DNA from: Chalciporus piperatus
Lineage: Eukaryota > Basidiomycota > Agaricomycetes > Boletales > Boletaceae
Direction of reading: 5' to 3'
Assembly (NCBI GenBank): GCA_038093975.1
Contig: JBBPTG010000035.1
Location: 124,001-188,000 of the forward strand
Length of the DNA: 64,000 bases
The translations under genes and the position numbers were made by a program. Positions 10,350-20,870 of the stretch are shown one piece after another; position 1 is the first letter of the stretch, and the number at the start of each line of letters is the position of its first letter. Below the pieces are notes generated by a model that saw only the letters and a program-made list of their open reading frames with translations, ran no database searches and was not told the origin of the DNA.

Positions 10350-12193
10350 TCATGCACAATGGCAGGTTCTACCACAACTATAGCATGGATCTGTGCCTTT
10401 GCGGTTCGGGTTCATCAGGTCCTCTCGCTCGTAGTCGGGATTGTCATTCCATGACAGGAGATACCTGAAGATTGTTCCCGGATTATCAAAGTTCTCGGCC
10501 CAGCCTCCCCAAGCGCAGATCTGACGAAATGGCCACTTCAGGACAGTATGCAGATATTGGCAACCTCCACGGCGAAACGAATGTGTCCCATATGGGCGAG
10601 GATCAACAGTGATGTCGAGCAAGTTGTTTCGGAAACACTCGAGAAAAGCAGCTGAGGTCTGTTAGCATCAAGGATTAGTGAATGTGTTTGAATGAGCTGT
10701 CAGGCAAATTGAATCAAATATACCATGCTATCCTGAGGCTTGATGCTAATCCCATCACAGCCAACTCGCTTCCGAAAAACAAAGCCATCGAGTTGTTCAT
10801 TCTGCTCTTGAGCAAGCACCCACCACATAGCAAATGCCCGTGGTGCACACATCCATGGCCGGCCTAGATCTGTATAGAGATAAAAGGGTGCCACTCCTAG
10901 ATGACATCATGAAATGGGTTGACTCAAAAGATGAAGATAAGACCAAATACTTACCTCCATACTGGTGTGTTTTCCGAAATGGAAGCATAAGTTTGATGCG
11001 AAAATGCTCGGGTTTGAGTTTGCCTGCCTTGGCAAGAAGCTCGGGGTTTGCATCAAGCCAATGTTCATCAATCACCGGATCTTTGATCTGGAAAGTGACA
11101 TCAGCCCAAGTGATACGGAGTGCCTCGTCGAAGCGCAGTAGGCAAAGCATTGAAACCAGATATAGCAGGTAGAGCATTGCTCGAATGCGCAAGCCTGCCC
11201 ACTCCGCTGGGTTTTCCACCTTGCGTTTTCGTGACAGAGGACTGTATTCCTTGGGTTTTGTGGTCATTGCAAAGTCAAAGAGTTGTCGCATGGTTGCTTC
11301 ATCCATAGCTCGTGCACTGGTGGCAACTTCACCAGATCGCACCTGAGAATGCATATATCACGACAAGATGAGAAAGAGCACCGGGGGTTTCAAGATACTT
11401 GCAGATTAACTCACCTTGCGACGACGAAGGCTGACCATGTATTGTGAGACCGTGACCGACAATGATGGGTTTCCAATATATAGCCCAGGCTTGACCGGAT
11501 TCTCCATCCATGGTTGTGTACCCAAGCCATAGTCGCGCCCGAATTTGTGGCTGATAGCAGCGCGCATCTTTTGAGCGGTGCCGTAGGTAACACGATCTGG
11601 GGCAGTTGGAGGCTTTGCTTTGCCAGTCCAGATATCAGTCTCGTCGCACCTTATGGTACAGAGGGACATGCTCAAGAATTGTTGAGCAGCACGGAAGAGG
11701 TGTTCTCGCTTACTTGTTCATTATCCACAGTGCAATCCATGTCGGAAAGTCAGCGGGAATGTTCGGATACATTGTATCCACATCGCGGGAGGTTTTCGCC
11801 TTTCCAATCGTGACCGCGAACTCTTTGAACTGATTCCAGTACCTAATACAGTGATTACCAGCTCGAACGGAGGTGTTCGTGAATCGTGGCTTACCGTTCA
11901 TAGTCGGATAGTGTTGTATCAACAATGACACCTTTCGAGGCAGTCTTGAGATTGGCAGCAAGTTGCTCATGCTCAGATACTGTCCCAAGTCTCTGGTACT
12001 TCGTTGGTTGCTCCGGCAATTCTGCGGCGTGTGACTCGAGCATTTCCGCGGGCGTACATTCATTGTCGATTTCGAGCCCATTTATGAGAGACTCGATCTC
12101 CTCCTCCCGATCTTCAGCTGCAGCATCAATGCTGACACTGGCTTGTTCCTGTTGGAGGTAATGTATTGCCTCGACGGACGGCTTGGCTGTCAT
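10350..12193 (-). CDS. tyrosine recombinase (Crypton/integrase-like)
   Basis: Six exons on the minus strand: 12193-11895, 11842-11714, 11649-11415, 11342-10955, 10896-10724 and 10658-10350. Introns of 52-72 bp agree in phase; 510 residues. The N-terminal part has the helical pattern of an integrase core-binding domain (YWNQFKEF, MYPNIPADFPTWI). The catalytic set is visible: R291 in LLRFDEALRITW, H434-x-x-R437 in GTHSFRRGG, W461 in GGWAEN and the presumptive nucleophile Y474 in TIFRYLL. The last 12 residues are Cys-rich (PCYSCGRTCHCA), perhaps a small zinc knuckle. The family breaks and rejoins DNA through a 3'-phosphotyrosyl link. The gene is divergent from the SAP gene (147 bp between start codons). 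Closest named group is probably the fungal Crypton recombinases, but that is a motif-level judgement. Confidence 0.85.
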
Positions 12194-12340
12194 TCTGGTA
12201 GTACGAGTTGAGGTCAGGTAGCTGGGATGAGGTCAGACGTAATTTATTTCAGAATTTCGTAGTACACCATTGGTCCGTAATTGAATGCCGAACGGAACTC
12301 GAACACGCCCCTTAACCCTTGCTTGAGGTCAAGCAACAAC
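12194..12340. promoter_or_regulatory. short bidirectional promoter between recombinase and SAP genes
   Basis: Only 147 bp separate the two divergent start codons (12193 on minus, 12341 on plus), so both genes must share this regulatory region. No TATA-like element stands out. Joint expression of recombinase and SAP protein is implied. Confidence 0.5.
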
Positions 12341-14187
12341 ATGCCGCCCATGACCGTGACAACCCTGGACTCGGAACCAGCTGACCTGGACGAGCTTGAC
12401 CTGCCCGAGCCTGGGCAGACCTTTATTCCGGGAACTGCACTCAAAATGATCAAGTTCGTCGTGTAAGTAGCTCCGAGTCATTGACTCGATCAGACTCGGA
12501 GATGGTGGAAACTTACCCTAAGACTCCAGAACATGTAAAACGACGAAAGCCGACATCCAGGAACAGCTCCGAATGTACGGTCTACCGGTCAAGGGTACGA
12601 AGCCGAAGCTCCTGCAGTCGTTGCGGGATTTCGCCGGGAACAGGGATTCCTGGTTCTTGTAAGTGACTTCATCCTGCACGAACCAGTCGAACGTTGTCAG
12701 TACACGCACTCGCTGACTGTTGTTAGGTTATTCGAGCCTCAGAAGAAGCGAAAACGCGGCATCCACAACAGCCGCACGTCTCTCTCCACAAAACGGATTG
12801 CGGATCAGTTCGGGGGATCGGAGGACGAGCAAGTCATCACATACAAGAGCAAGAAGAGCGTTGCACGCGTGCAACGCTCACTCGACGATCAGGACCGTGC
12901 TGCCAAGAGAGCCTGGGTAAGCATCATGTTAGTCTGCTATGACGAGTACTCATCCTGCTATATTGTAGGCCAATTCCCTCCTCTCTGCACTTGGTGTTGA
13001 TGGTCTCACCTCCGACTCGGAGGCTGCATCTGCAGCGAAACGGCGACGCATCACGACGGAACTGACTGATGGCTCCAGTCCGAGTCAGATGACCAAAATA
13101 GATGCCGTCCCAGAGGTGCGTGTGTGATACCGATACGAAAATTTCCGACTGATCTTATTGGGCCGCTACTTATTAGGAAGCCATCATCCGCCGACTACGC
13201 TGCCTCGAGCATGGCCTCCTCGTGACTCAAGACAACCTCGCTGAGCGAGTTGGAAACTTAGAGGGCAACCTCACTGCTCACATCCACGATCTCGTGGCCT
13301 TCTTGAAGTCGGACCCCCATCATACTGCAACCAGCTCCATCAGCTCCATCCAATCAGCCCCGAGCCTGAGTATTACTACTCATCCCAACAACTTGAACTT
13401 GGCTCACACGGCGCCCAGCCGGCCTTCTCTCACGTCCCACCCGAGGTCAATCGAAGCTTCAGACGCTCATAACTTGAACGACCCACCACAAGGCATCATC
13501 CCCGTCGAGTTCCTTGGCACCGCCTCCCTTGACGGACCGGACGCCACTTTTGTGTTTGACACGAGACGTGTCCCCGATCCCCCCCTCATCAATTTCTCGA
13601 ATGACATCGATCGGTTATTTCGCGAGTGGGAAAGCTCGACTCTCTTGATCGTCCACGGTCGCGGAATTCCCGTCAAACACTGGGATCAGTTTTACAAGAA
13701 AGGAGTTGGTGCCAAAGAGATGGCATGGGATGCACTCAAAAGCAAGTGGGGAAAGTGGAAGGTACGCCCGCACGAGTCTTTCTCTCGAACAAGCTAATGA
13801 TTTTCTCCCCAGTTCATTGTTACGGAGCGACAACGGTACCCTGACGACGACTCGTTCTGGCGCAAGTTCTGCAACGACAAGGGCAACCACCTTTGCTACC
13901 AGCAAATTCTCGACCAAATACACAACGAGCGTGTCGCCTCGGCCGCTCAGGACGCTGTGGACGCACGCCTTTTCTTCGACGGAAACCTGGACCACCCTTC
14001 AGCGAACGGGGCGTTTCGATATCGTAGGTCCGGCAAGTCATACCTACTCACGACGGACAGCGCCATTTCGAAGGCATGGCAAAAACTATTGTCGACACAC
14101 CCCGACATCGGAGCACAATGGGACGCCCTCGCCGCCATTCGTCGCCTCGCCACGACGCAAGCAGCGGATATCACTCCGAGTCTCTGA
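12341..14187 (+). CDS. SAP-domain DNA-binding protein of the recombinase cassette
   Basis: Six exons: 12341-12462, 12530-12658, 12727-12916, 12969-13115, 13177-13761 and 13813-14187; 515 residues. Residues about 43-80 form a SAP motif (TKADIQEQLRMYGL, GTKPKLLQSLRDF), a helix-extension-helix fold that binds AT-rich or scaffold DNA. It is followed by basic segments (QKKRKRG, AKRRRI), consistent with nuclear location. The C-terminal 200 residues form a conserved-looking globular part (LLIVHGRGIPVKHWDQFYKK, LKSKWGKWKF, DDSFWRKFC) that I do not recognise. It is divergently paired with the recombinase gene, suggesting it is an accessory factor for DNA recognition or target choice. That role is inference. 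Confidence 0.8.
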
Positions 14188-14573
14188 GTCCGCTCGTACG
14201 ATACTATTTTACAGTCATGTCATGATCCACACCACTTGGACTCTCGACCACTCCATTCTCATTAGACATACATTTGTACTACCACCACCATCCATATTGT
14301 AGCATTTATGTCACTCGCATTCATAGCTCTCGGATCCTCGCATTCCCTGGACATTCCCATTCACTAATTCATTTATTGTACCTACTCGTACTTGCTGGTA
14401 ATCACATCCTCTACATATTCTCTGCGTCTATCTCCGTGTCCCGCTCGTCCTCGTTGTCCCATTTACCCGCCGGATGTCTCGTGAATGCTCGTGAATGGTG
14501 TCCGTGGTCTCACACCGTATGCAGCTGTAAGTAGACGACAACGCGGTGTGGCGGTGTGTGGCGGTGCCCGATC

Positions 14574-14626
14574 GGGACTGTGGCTGGGACTGGAGACGCC
14601 CACCGTAGGGACTGTGGATTTTTCAC
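14574..14626 (+). repeat. right cluster of GGGACTGTRG motifs
   Basis: GGGACTGTGG at 14574, GGGACTGGAG at 14586 and GGGACTGTGGATTTTTCAC at 14608-14626. Spacings are 12 and 22 bp. They are inverted relative to the copies at 8047 and 8072, so the three-gene cassette is bracketed by inverted motif clusters. Confidence 0.65.
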
Positions 14627-15259
14627 ACGAATATACTAGTAGACACTCGTCTAAGATAGAAACGAACTTGAAGTGGTCGTGATAGTGCATGCCATACGCC
14701 GGACCACCGAAAGGGATTGCACGGAGCACGGAGCCCGTTGATGACCATGGCATGATTGGACAGTTGCCAAAGGATAGGATTCGTCTACACGAGCGCGTCA
14801 GTATGAGTTAACCATAGCTTACTCCACATACGTACGTTAGCAGTGTGCGGTGCGATCGCTCGTTCCGCCGTCCTTGGCATCGTGTTTGCCGTTTCGCTCG
14901 ACCCCTCCCGCTCGACTCGGATTCCTCGACTTCGTCCTCGCTCGATTCGACTCGATGCGTTCGGTACCTAGTCGGCAACGTCTTTATCACCTTCTTGATG
15001 CTCCTGGTCGACCTGGCAAGCTCTCGTTACGACCGTGCATTCACCCGTTCATCGCCCTCGCCCTCGCTCCATTCGTCTCTGAGTATCAATCTCCATTGCC
15101 CCCTGGCCGGTTTCGACGCCCTTTCGCGGTCTCGAGGTCTCCTGCTCAATTCCTTCGAGCATCGTCGTCTCGCTGCCTGATTCGACAAGCCGCAACTCGC
15201 AGTCTGCATCATCGCGACATCCTCGACTTTGGTGGGTTGTCTCGATTTGTCGACTGGCG

Positions 15260-15945
15260 CTGGGGCCTCGTCTGGTCGCGTGTTTTCGCGGCTGGGCGCG
15301 TCTTCAGCGTCTTTTGACAGATTTGGGCTCATCGACTCGTTGGTGTCGTCTGGTGGTTCGGTGGGGTCCTGGGCTTCTCGTCGGTACGTCAAGTCGACCG
15401 CTTTCTTGGGCTGTCTTTGTCGATCCTTCGTACGACCCTGATGACCGCTTCTCCCCTTCGTTTAACGCCTCTGCGACACGTTTCGTTGATCCTGTTCGTC
15501 CTGCTTGACTCGAGTGAGTGTCCCGTTGCGTTCTTGCGCCTCCCCGATCGGTTTTTGTGCATCTGCGATCGTGCATGATGCTTCCCGCTCGTTCGACATG
15601 GGGCTGGGCTTCCAGGTGCGTACCTTGTTCGCCCGTTTTTGTTTTCCACCCTGGCTCGACTTCGACGACTTCCGGATCGCTCGACTCGCTGTTTGCCTCG
15701 ACGTGTCCGCTCGATTCGTTCCGCTTGACCCTCGATCCCCAACCGATTCGTTCCCGCTTGCGATCGTTTCCGCGAGTCCGTCGAATGGCTCTGGAAACTT
15801 GTCTGGTTGCGTTTCTTCGCGGATGGACGTGTTCTCGGCGCATTTCGCTCGTCCGTTAGGCTCGCCGTCTCGTTGTCGTCGTCTGGTGGTTCGGTGGGTC
15901 TTCTGGTCGGTATGTCTCATCAATGGTTTCGCTCGCGACGTCTGG
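15260..15945. repeat. degenerate long repeat, period about 532 bp
   Basis: The block around 15265-15400 (CTGGTCGCGTGTTTTCGCGG, later TCGTCTGGTGGTTCGGTGGG at about 15347) recurs diverged at about 15800-15945 (CTGGTTGCGTTTCTTCGCGG, later the same GTCTGGTGGTTCGGTGGG at about 15880). Spacing and order are kept, suggesting an old tandem duplication within the element arm. Confidence 0.5.
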
Positions 15946-16437
15946 CTTGTCGCGCGACACGCTTGACCCGTTCCTCGAACCCATTACTGTTTGGGGAGTC
16001 TTCATGCGTCCGCGGATGTGATTACTGTCGACCTGGTAGTGGTCTCGTCTGTGGGCGTCTACATTCTTTGTGATCGGTCCATCGTCGTGTTCGGTGGTCG
16101 TTCAAGACAATGTTATGGTAGGGTGTTGGAAGTGTGGTGTGAGGTGCGAAGGCAAGGCAATGAGACGGACTTTGGAAAATTTTCACCCATGGCAGGAATA
16201 GATAGTCATACTTCATAATGATTGTTTTACCTCGTGCAATCATCTAGCGTAGCGGCTAAGTTGTCCGTTGTCTATTTTTGGCAAGTGGGGCTGGCGTATG
16301 TTCGACTCTCGCCTTCCATAGAACATTTACAACATTTTCTGCTTATTTGGCTACAGATAGTCAAGCATCTTATAAGTATGAAACTTTGTACATTTCTATC
16401 ATAATGTGTGAGATTGCCTGAATTCAATGAAAATTCA

Positions 16438-16474
16438 TGCAATTTCATCAAATTCCCTCGGGAGGTTTTTCCTG
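16438..16474 (-). repeat. right terminal inverted repeat of the 10.5-kb element
   Basis: Reverse complement starts CAGGAAAAACCTCCCGAGGG and matches the left copy at 36 of 37 positions. Followed directly by the target copy ATGTCCAT (16475-16482). Confidence 0.9.
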
Positions 16475-16482
16475 ATGTCCAT

Positions 16483-17835
16483 CGTAAACGTCACCCCCCC
16501 ACCGGCTTCGAGCCCATCAAATTCGACGATGAGGAAGTCAATATCAATCCCGAAGCAATTCCTCCTGGTCAGATCCTTGTCTCCCGTCACATCGTGGATA
16601 AGCCACTAGAGCAACCCGACAAAAGGTTTTTTTTTTTGGCGTGAACTACTGGCGGGCAGGGATTGACTTAGCATCACAAGGGTGCTTTACAGATTCGTCC
16701 CATCCTCTTCGTCTGGCGCCATCCTTATCCTCCCATTTGGGGCCGTCCGACACGAGCTCAGTGAAAGCGAAAACAAAACCCTTCGTAAAATTGCAGTAGA
16801 GCATGCCGAACGTTGGTGTGCAGCAGCCGGGCGGAACTCCATCTACCTGATCACCGGGTTCCATAAAGCTCGTTCGTGGTCTCTCGGTTCGTTCCAGGAA
16901 GCTCCACCCGAGGGAGAAATCCTGGTGAAGCAAGTTGAACCAAAGGAGCAGGATGAAAACGCCAAGATACACGAGTGGGCACCCAATTTTACTACGTACT
17001 GGCGTGCTGGTCCCGGAGGCGCCGAGAACAAGCGTCTCAACCAAACTGTTTTCATTACCGGTTTCACTATCATGGTGAGATCGTGGTTCTCCATCCCTGA
17101 TGTTGAGCCGTTGCACCCGTCGTCCAGCGCCTGGTTCGCGTTCTTTCGCCTACCGATGGTATTCCTATTTGGCATCTTGAGGATGCTCTGGCAACATATT
17201 CATCCCAAAGGTGATAACACAATTGGTCACGAACCTGTAGCTCTATTATCCCAGGTAAGAGCCTTCAGTGGGTTCCTGTACGTGCGGCAAGCGAGCTCTC
17301 CTCCAGCCGTTCCACCCTTCCGCTGCCATCAACCACCACCTATTGGACAAGGTTTGCGTGATCATTGAGGTACTGCAGCAGTCTGACCACCCTTTTTCGG
17401 TCAGAACCTTGATGTTCACGTGGCCATTACGCACGACAGACAGTGGATGGGCATGCTCGACATGGTTCGTCACTGTGTGTCTTTACACATTCCCACATTG
17501 ATCAAATTTGCAGGAAACTACGGCCGACGAGGGTATTATGAATGAAGACTACGTATGGGAAGTTCTGAGTGACAAATGCACCCCGGTCTTTGACAATCGT
17601 AAGTACTCGCACTAGCGTGTTGCGACGATCGATTTCTCACTGCAATTTTCTAGACGCCGTTTGGCTGCAGAGCAAAAGGTGCGTTTTCGTGTCGTTCTGG
17701 TCTTCGCAACATCAACCGACCTCAATGGCAGCGGGGACGACAATAAAGGATCTCAGGTCGTGTCCGGCCTCGAGGCAACCTCCCTATCCTCGCTTTCGAA
17801 CCGCAATACCTTCGTCGCGATCAGCGGAGACGTGA
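16483..17835 (+). pseudogene. unnamed basidiomycete family protein, copy A, 3' part (split by insertion)
   Basis: Continues the gene begun at 5709, same phase. Exon pieces: 16483-16625, 16693-17254, 17307-17351, 17405-17464, 17514-17598 and 17654 to a stop at 17835. The first four introns match those of intact paralogue B in position and phase; the fifth (17599-17653) has no counterpart in B. Matching motifs include SSGAILILPFGA against PEGAILILPDGA, NSIYLITGFHKARSW against ESLYVITGLTKARTW, FHPSAAIN against FHPGEAIN, and HVAITHDRQW against TVAITHDSDW. Without the insertion the protein would be about 430 residues; B has 362, so the last exon may be shorter than read here. Function unknown. The 5' end of this fragment is only the element remnant, so a functional transcript is unlikely. 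Confidence 0.7.
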
Positions 17836-19269
17836 ACAAACCACGTTCCACGCTCGGGGTATTTTCCCTTCGGATGCCTTCCATTGACAATCCATGGATC
17901 GTCATTTCAGGCATGGATTCCTTCGATGTTGCATGGATGAATCCTAACAAATCTTTCGCAGGTATCCGGGCTGATGGTGTCATCACTGGTCTCACTCGTC
18001 TGCCAGTCGGCTTCTATGTGCTTTTCCAGTTCAATGGTGTTCAAAGGAGGACCAAGGTTCAATCTATATCTATCGGTGAAGGCGTTATTGAATGGGACGA
18101 CGAAATCATTTTGTGAGATGTTCATCAAACTTCTCTGCTTTACTGTACTGACGATATCAAGGTCCAATGATCCCTCCGCTAGGGTCCAACTTTCATTTTG
18201 TGCCGCGTTCGAGTTCGAGCCGATGCTCGGTAATGGGTCAACTCTCTGCACTGCAGATATCACTGTGGGGAATCTGGTTGGCAGCACCTCTCGTAAGTCC
18301 ATCGTGGCGTATTGTGCACATGTCGATACTCAGATCATGAAAGTCGTTGGTTTCTCCTCAGGAGCAACAGAACGTTGTTCGTCACTTCTAATTACTGCAG
18401 AACGGAGATATGGACCAGATTTTGAGGCTTATTCTTGTCGTGAGAATGTATGCCCCCTGTCCTGTCGGAGAGTCCCTACATTCCTAACAACACATTGTCC
18501 TTAGCCAAGGCAGGAACAGCCTTCAGCTGTGGCACACGAGACGGATCTAGGGCGTGATGCCCTCCTCCGCTACTACAAGCATTATAGAGAAGATGATCTC
18601 AAGAATGCTATTGGACACTTCGAATGCGCACTGCGTGTTTGTCATGTTGACGATGAATGTCGCCCGGCAGCACTGTTCAACCTTGCCACAGTAAGACTCC
18701 ATAGGTTCGAGGCTAGCGGGATGGACACGGTGATCGCCGAATCCATTGCCCTGTATCAAGAATCGCTCGAGATGCGCTATTCCCCCCATCCAGATCGTGC
18801 TGCCACCCTGCTCGGCCTTGGCCAGGCACTCTTGCATTGCTATGGGAGGCAGGGACAGGACGAATCCCTTGCGGATGATCTGAAGAAGCTGATGAACGAG
18901 GTCAAGATGATTTGCCCTGAGGGCAGTCATTGCCACCGAGCTGCAAGACTTGTCCTTGAGACGTCCAAACGGATCAGGGCTCAATATTTCTGCACCTTGT
19001 CTAAAATCGACGAGCTGATCCGCGAATTGGATGCGGCTACTCGACTCCCTCCTGCAGAGTATTTTGACCGGCATCATCGATTGGAAAATATTGGCCTTGC
19101 GTTGATACAGCGTTTCGAAATGCAAGGAGATCGTGGTCAGGTTGCTGATATTGATCAAGCAATTGCGACACAGGAGGATGTTATACGGCTCATTCACGAG
19201 CACTGTCCCGCTCGTACTTCTTACCTCGAACAACTTGGGACGTCGCTCTACACTCGTTTCGAGAAGCTT

Positions 19270-20870
19270 GGAGACATTGAGGACATCAGACGAGCCATTG
19301 CAATGTGGGAAGAGGCTGTGAAACTCACTCCAGAGAGCCATCCTGACCATCCTCGGCACCTCGACAACCTTGGATGGTCTTTCTGGACTCGTTTCAACAA
19401 GCTCGGAGACATTGAGGACATCAGACGAGCTGTTGCGAGGGGTGAAGAGGCTGTGAAATTCACTCCGGAGAACCACCCTGACCGTGCTCAGCGTCTCGAT
19501 GACCTTGGGATGTCGCTCTACACTCGTTTCGAGAAGCTTGGAGTGAAACGACCCAAAACTCGTATTGAGATCAGGTCTACACTATCGCCAAGTGAAGCGG
19601 TTTAGAAGAAGAGAATGGAGAACGACTGAGATAGGACGGTTGAGTCTTGGGGAAAGACCAAGTGAACTAAGCTGGGGTTACCAGCAGTTCCTTGGGGTTT
19701 ATATACTATCCTAAGTGTTTGTACATGTTTGTACTAACTATAACTAAATAAGGAGTTACCCTGAACCCATGAGAATAGAAGCGAGATAAGAAGGCTGTGA
19801 GGCATAGCCGAGATAGCGGAGATTAAGTACATGAGGTGAAAGGCTGTGGCATAGCCATGCGCAGCATGGAGATTAACTGTCAAGGTAAGGCAGTGCGTGA
19901 GAATGAATATAACCATAAGGGGCGACCGTGCGAATGGTGAAAGTGAATGAGCACGTGTCTGAAAGATAAGATGAGAGAGATTAGATAAGATCGAATGGAA
20001 CGAAACGTTGAAGTCCGAAAAGTGTCTGTGAAGGTGAGAGAACCGTAATGAACCGTAACATGGAGACATTGAGGACCTCGGACAAGCCATTGCAATGTGG
20101 GCAGAGGCTCTGAAACTCACTCCAGAGAGCCATCCTGACTATGCTTTGCACCTCGACAACGTCGGAGGGTCTTTCTGGGTTCGTTTCAACAAGCTCGGAG
20201 ACATCAAGGATGTTGGACAAGCCATCGCAATGCGTGAAGAAGCTGTGAAATTCACTCCGGAGAACCACCCTGACCGTGCTCAGCGTCTCGAGTACCTTGG
20301 GCAGTCTCTCAGGGCTCGTTTCAAAAAGCTCGGAGACATCAAGGATATTGGACGAGCCATCACAATGGGTGAAGAGGCTGTGAAACTCACTCCAGAGAGC
20401 CATCCTGACCATCCTCGGCACCTCGACAACCTTGGATGGTCTTTCTGGACTCGTTTCAACACACTCGGAGACATCGAGGACATCAGACGAGCCATTGCGA
20501 GGGGTGAAGAGGCTGTGAAACTCACTCCAGAGAACCACCCTGACCGTGCTCAGCATCTCGGGAACCTTGGGGAGTCTCTCAGGACTCGTTTCAAAAAGCT
20601 CGGAGACATCAAGGATATTGGACAAGCCATCACAATGGGTGAAGAGGCTGTGAAACTCACTCCAGAGGACCACCCTGAGCGTCCTCGGCGCCTCAACACC
20701 CTTGCGACGTCTCTCTGGACTCGTTTCCACAAGTTCGGAGACATTGAGGACCTCGGACCAGTCGTTGCGATGGATGAGGAGGCTCTGAAACTCACTCCGG
20801 AGAACCACCCTAACCATGCTTGGCGTGTTCAGCGCCTCGCTGCGACGCGGATGTGGCAAAGAGATGTCAC
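19270..20870 (+). repeat. 135-bp TPR-coding repeats, nearly identical at DNA level
   Basis: Units start at GGAGACAT near 19270, 19405, 20062, 20197, 20332, 20467, 20602 and 20737 (135 bp, 45 codons), interrupted by the solo LTR. A stretch of about 95 bp beginning GAAGAGGCTGTGAAACTCAC is the same at about 19308 and 20371. Confidence 0.8.
19544..20060 (-). mobile_element. solo LTR (same family as the LTR at 57532), inserted in the TPR gene
   Basis: 517 bp from TGAAACGACC to CCGTAACA, flanked by the 5-bp duplication TGGAG (19539-19543 and 20061-20065). Read on the minus strand it begins TGTTACGG and ends GTCGTTTCA, like the LTRs at 23256-23828 and 57532-58007, and has the same TATATAAAC box (about 19697-19707, inverted). 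No internal retrotransposon sequence is left, so it arose by LTR-LTR recombination. Confidence 0.9.

Larger units (their letters stand above)
14188..16437. other. right non-coding arm of the 10.5-kb element
   Basis: No gene I can support. 14845-16000 is GC-rich and rich in CTCGAC/GTTCG words. Long minus-strand frames (for example 15304-15843 and 15462-15923) are low-complexity Arg/Ser/Glu/Thr strings, overlap each other and resemble no family. They probably reflect base composition. Confidence 0.45.
5922..16474. mobile_element. 10,553-bp TIR element carrying zinc-finger, XPG-like nuclease, tyrosine recombinase and SAP genes
   Basis: Both ends carry inverted copies of a 37-bp repeat beginning CAGGAAAAACCTCCC (36/37 identical: 5922-5958 and 16438-16474). 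The flanks are ATCTCCAT (5914-5921) and ATGTCCAT (16475-16482), an 8-bp target duplication with one mismatch. The insertion splits a coding exon whose two halves are in phase and match an uninterrupted paralogue at 37-38 kb, so the boundaries are independently supported. The cargo is four apparently intact genes: 6408-7259, 8335-10189, 10350-12193 (minus) and 12341-14187. No DDE-type (hAT, Mutator, PIF) transposase was recognised. An 8-bp duplication with CAGG ends would suit hAT-like or Zisupton/KDZ-like mobilisation, whereas the encoded recombinase is a tyrosine recombinase, which normally leaves no such duplication. It may be one element of unusual type, a non-autonomous TIR element with cargo, or a recombinase element nested in a TIR element. 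Confidence 0.8.

Noticed and set aside
15027..15923. Minus-strand open frames of 120-180 residues in the right arm of the 10.5-kb element
   Set aside because: They overlap each other in different frames, consist of Arg/Ser/Glu/Thr strings and follow a GC-rich repeat; base composition explains them better than coding.
5922..16474. TET/JBP dioxygenase or KDZ transposase expected in large basidiomycete elements
   Set aside because: No HxD dioxygenase motif or KDZ-type sequence was found in any frame or spliced gene of the element.
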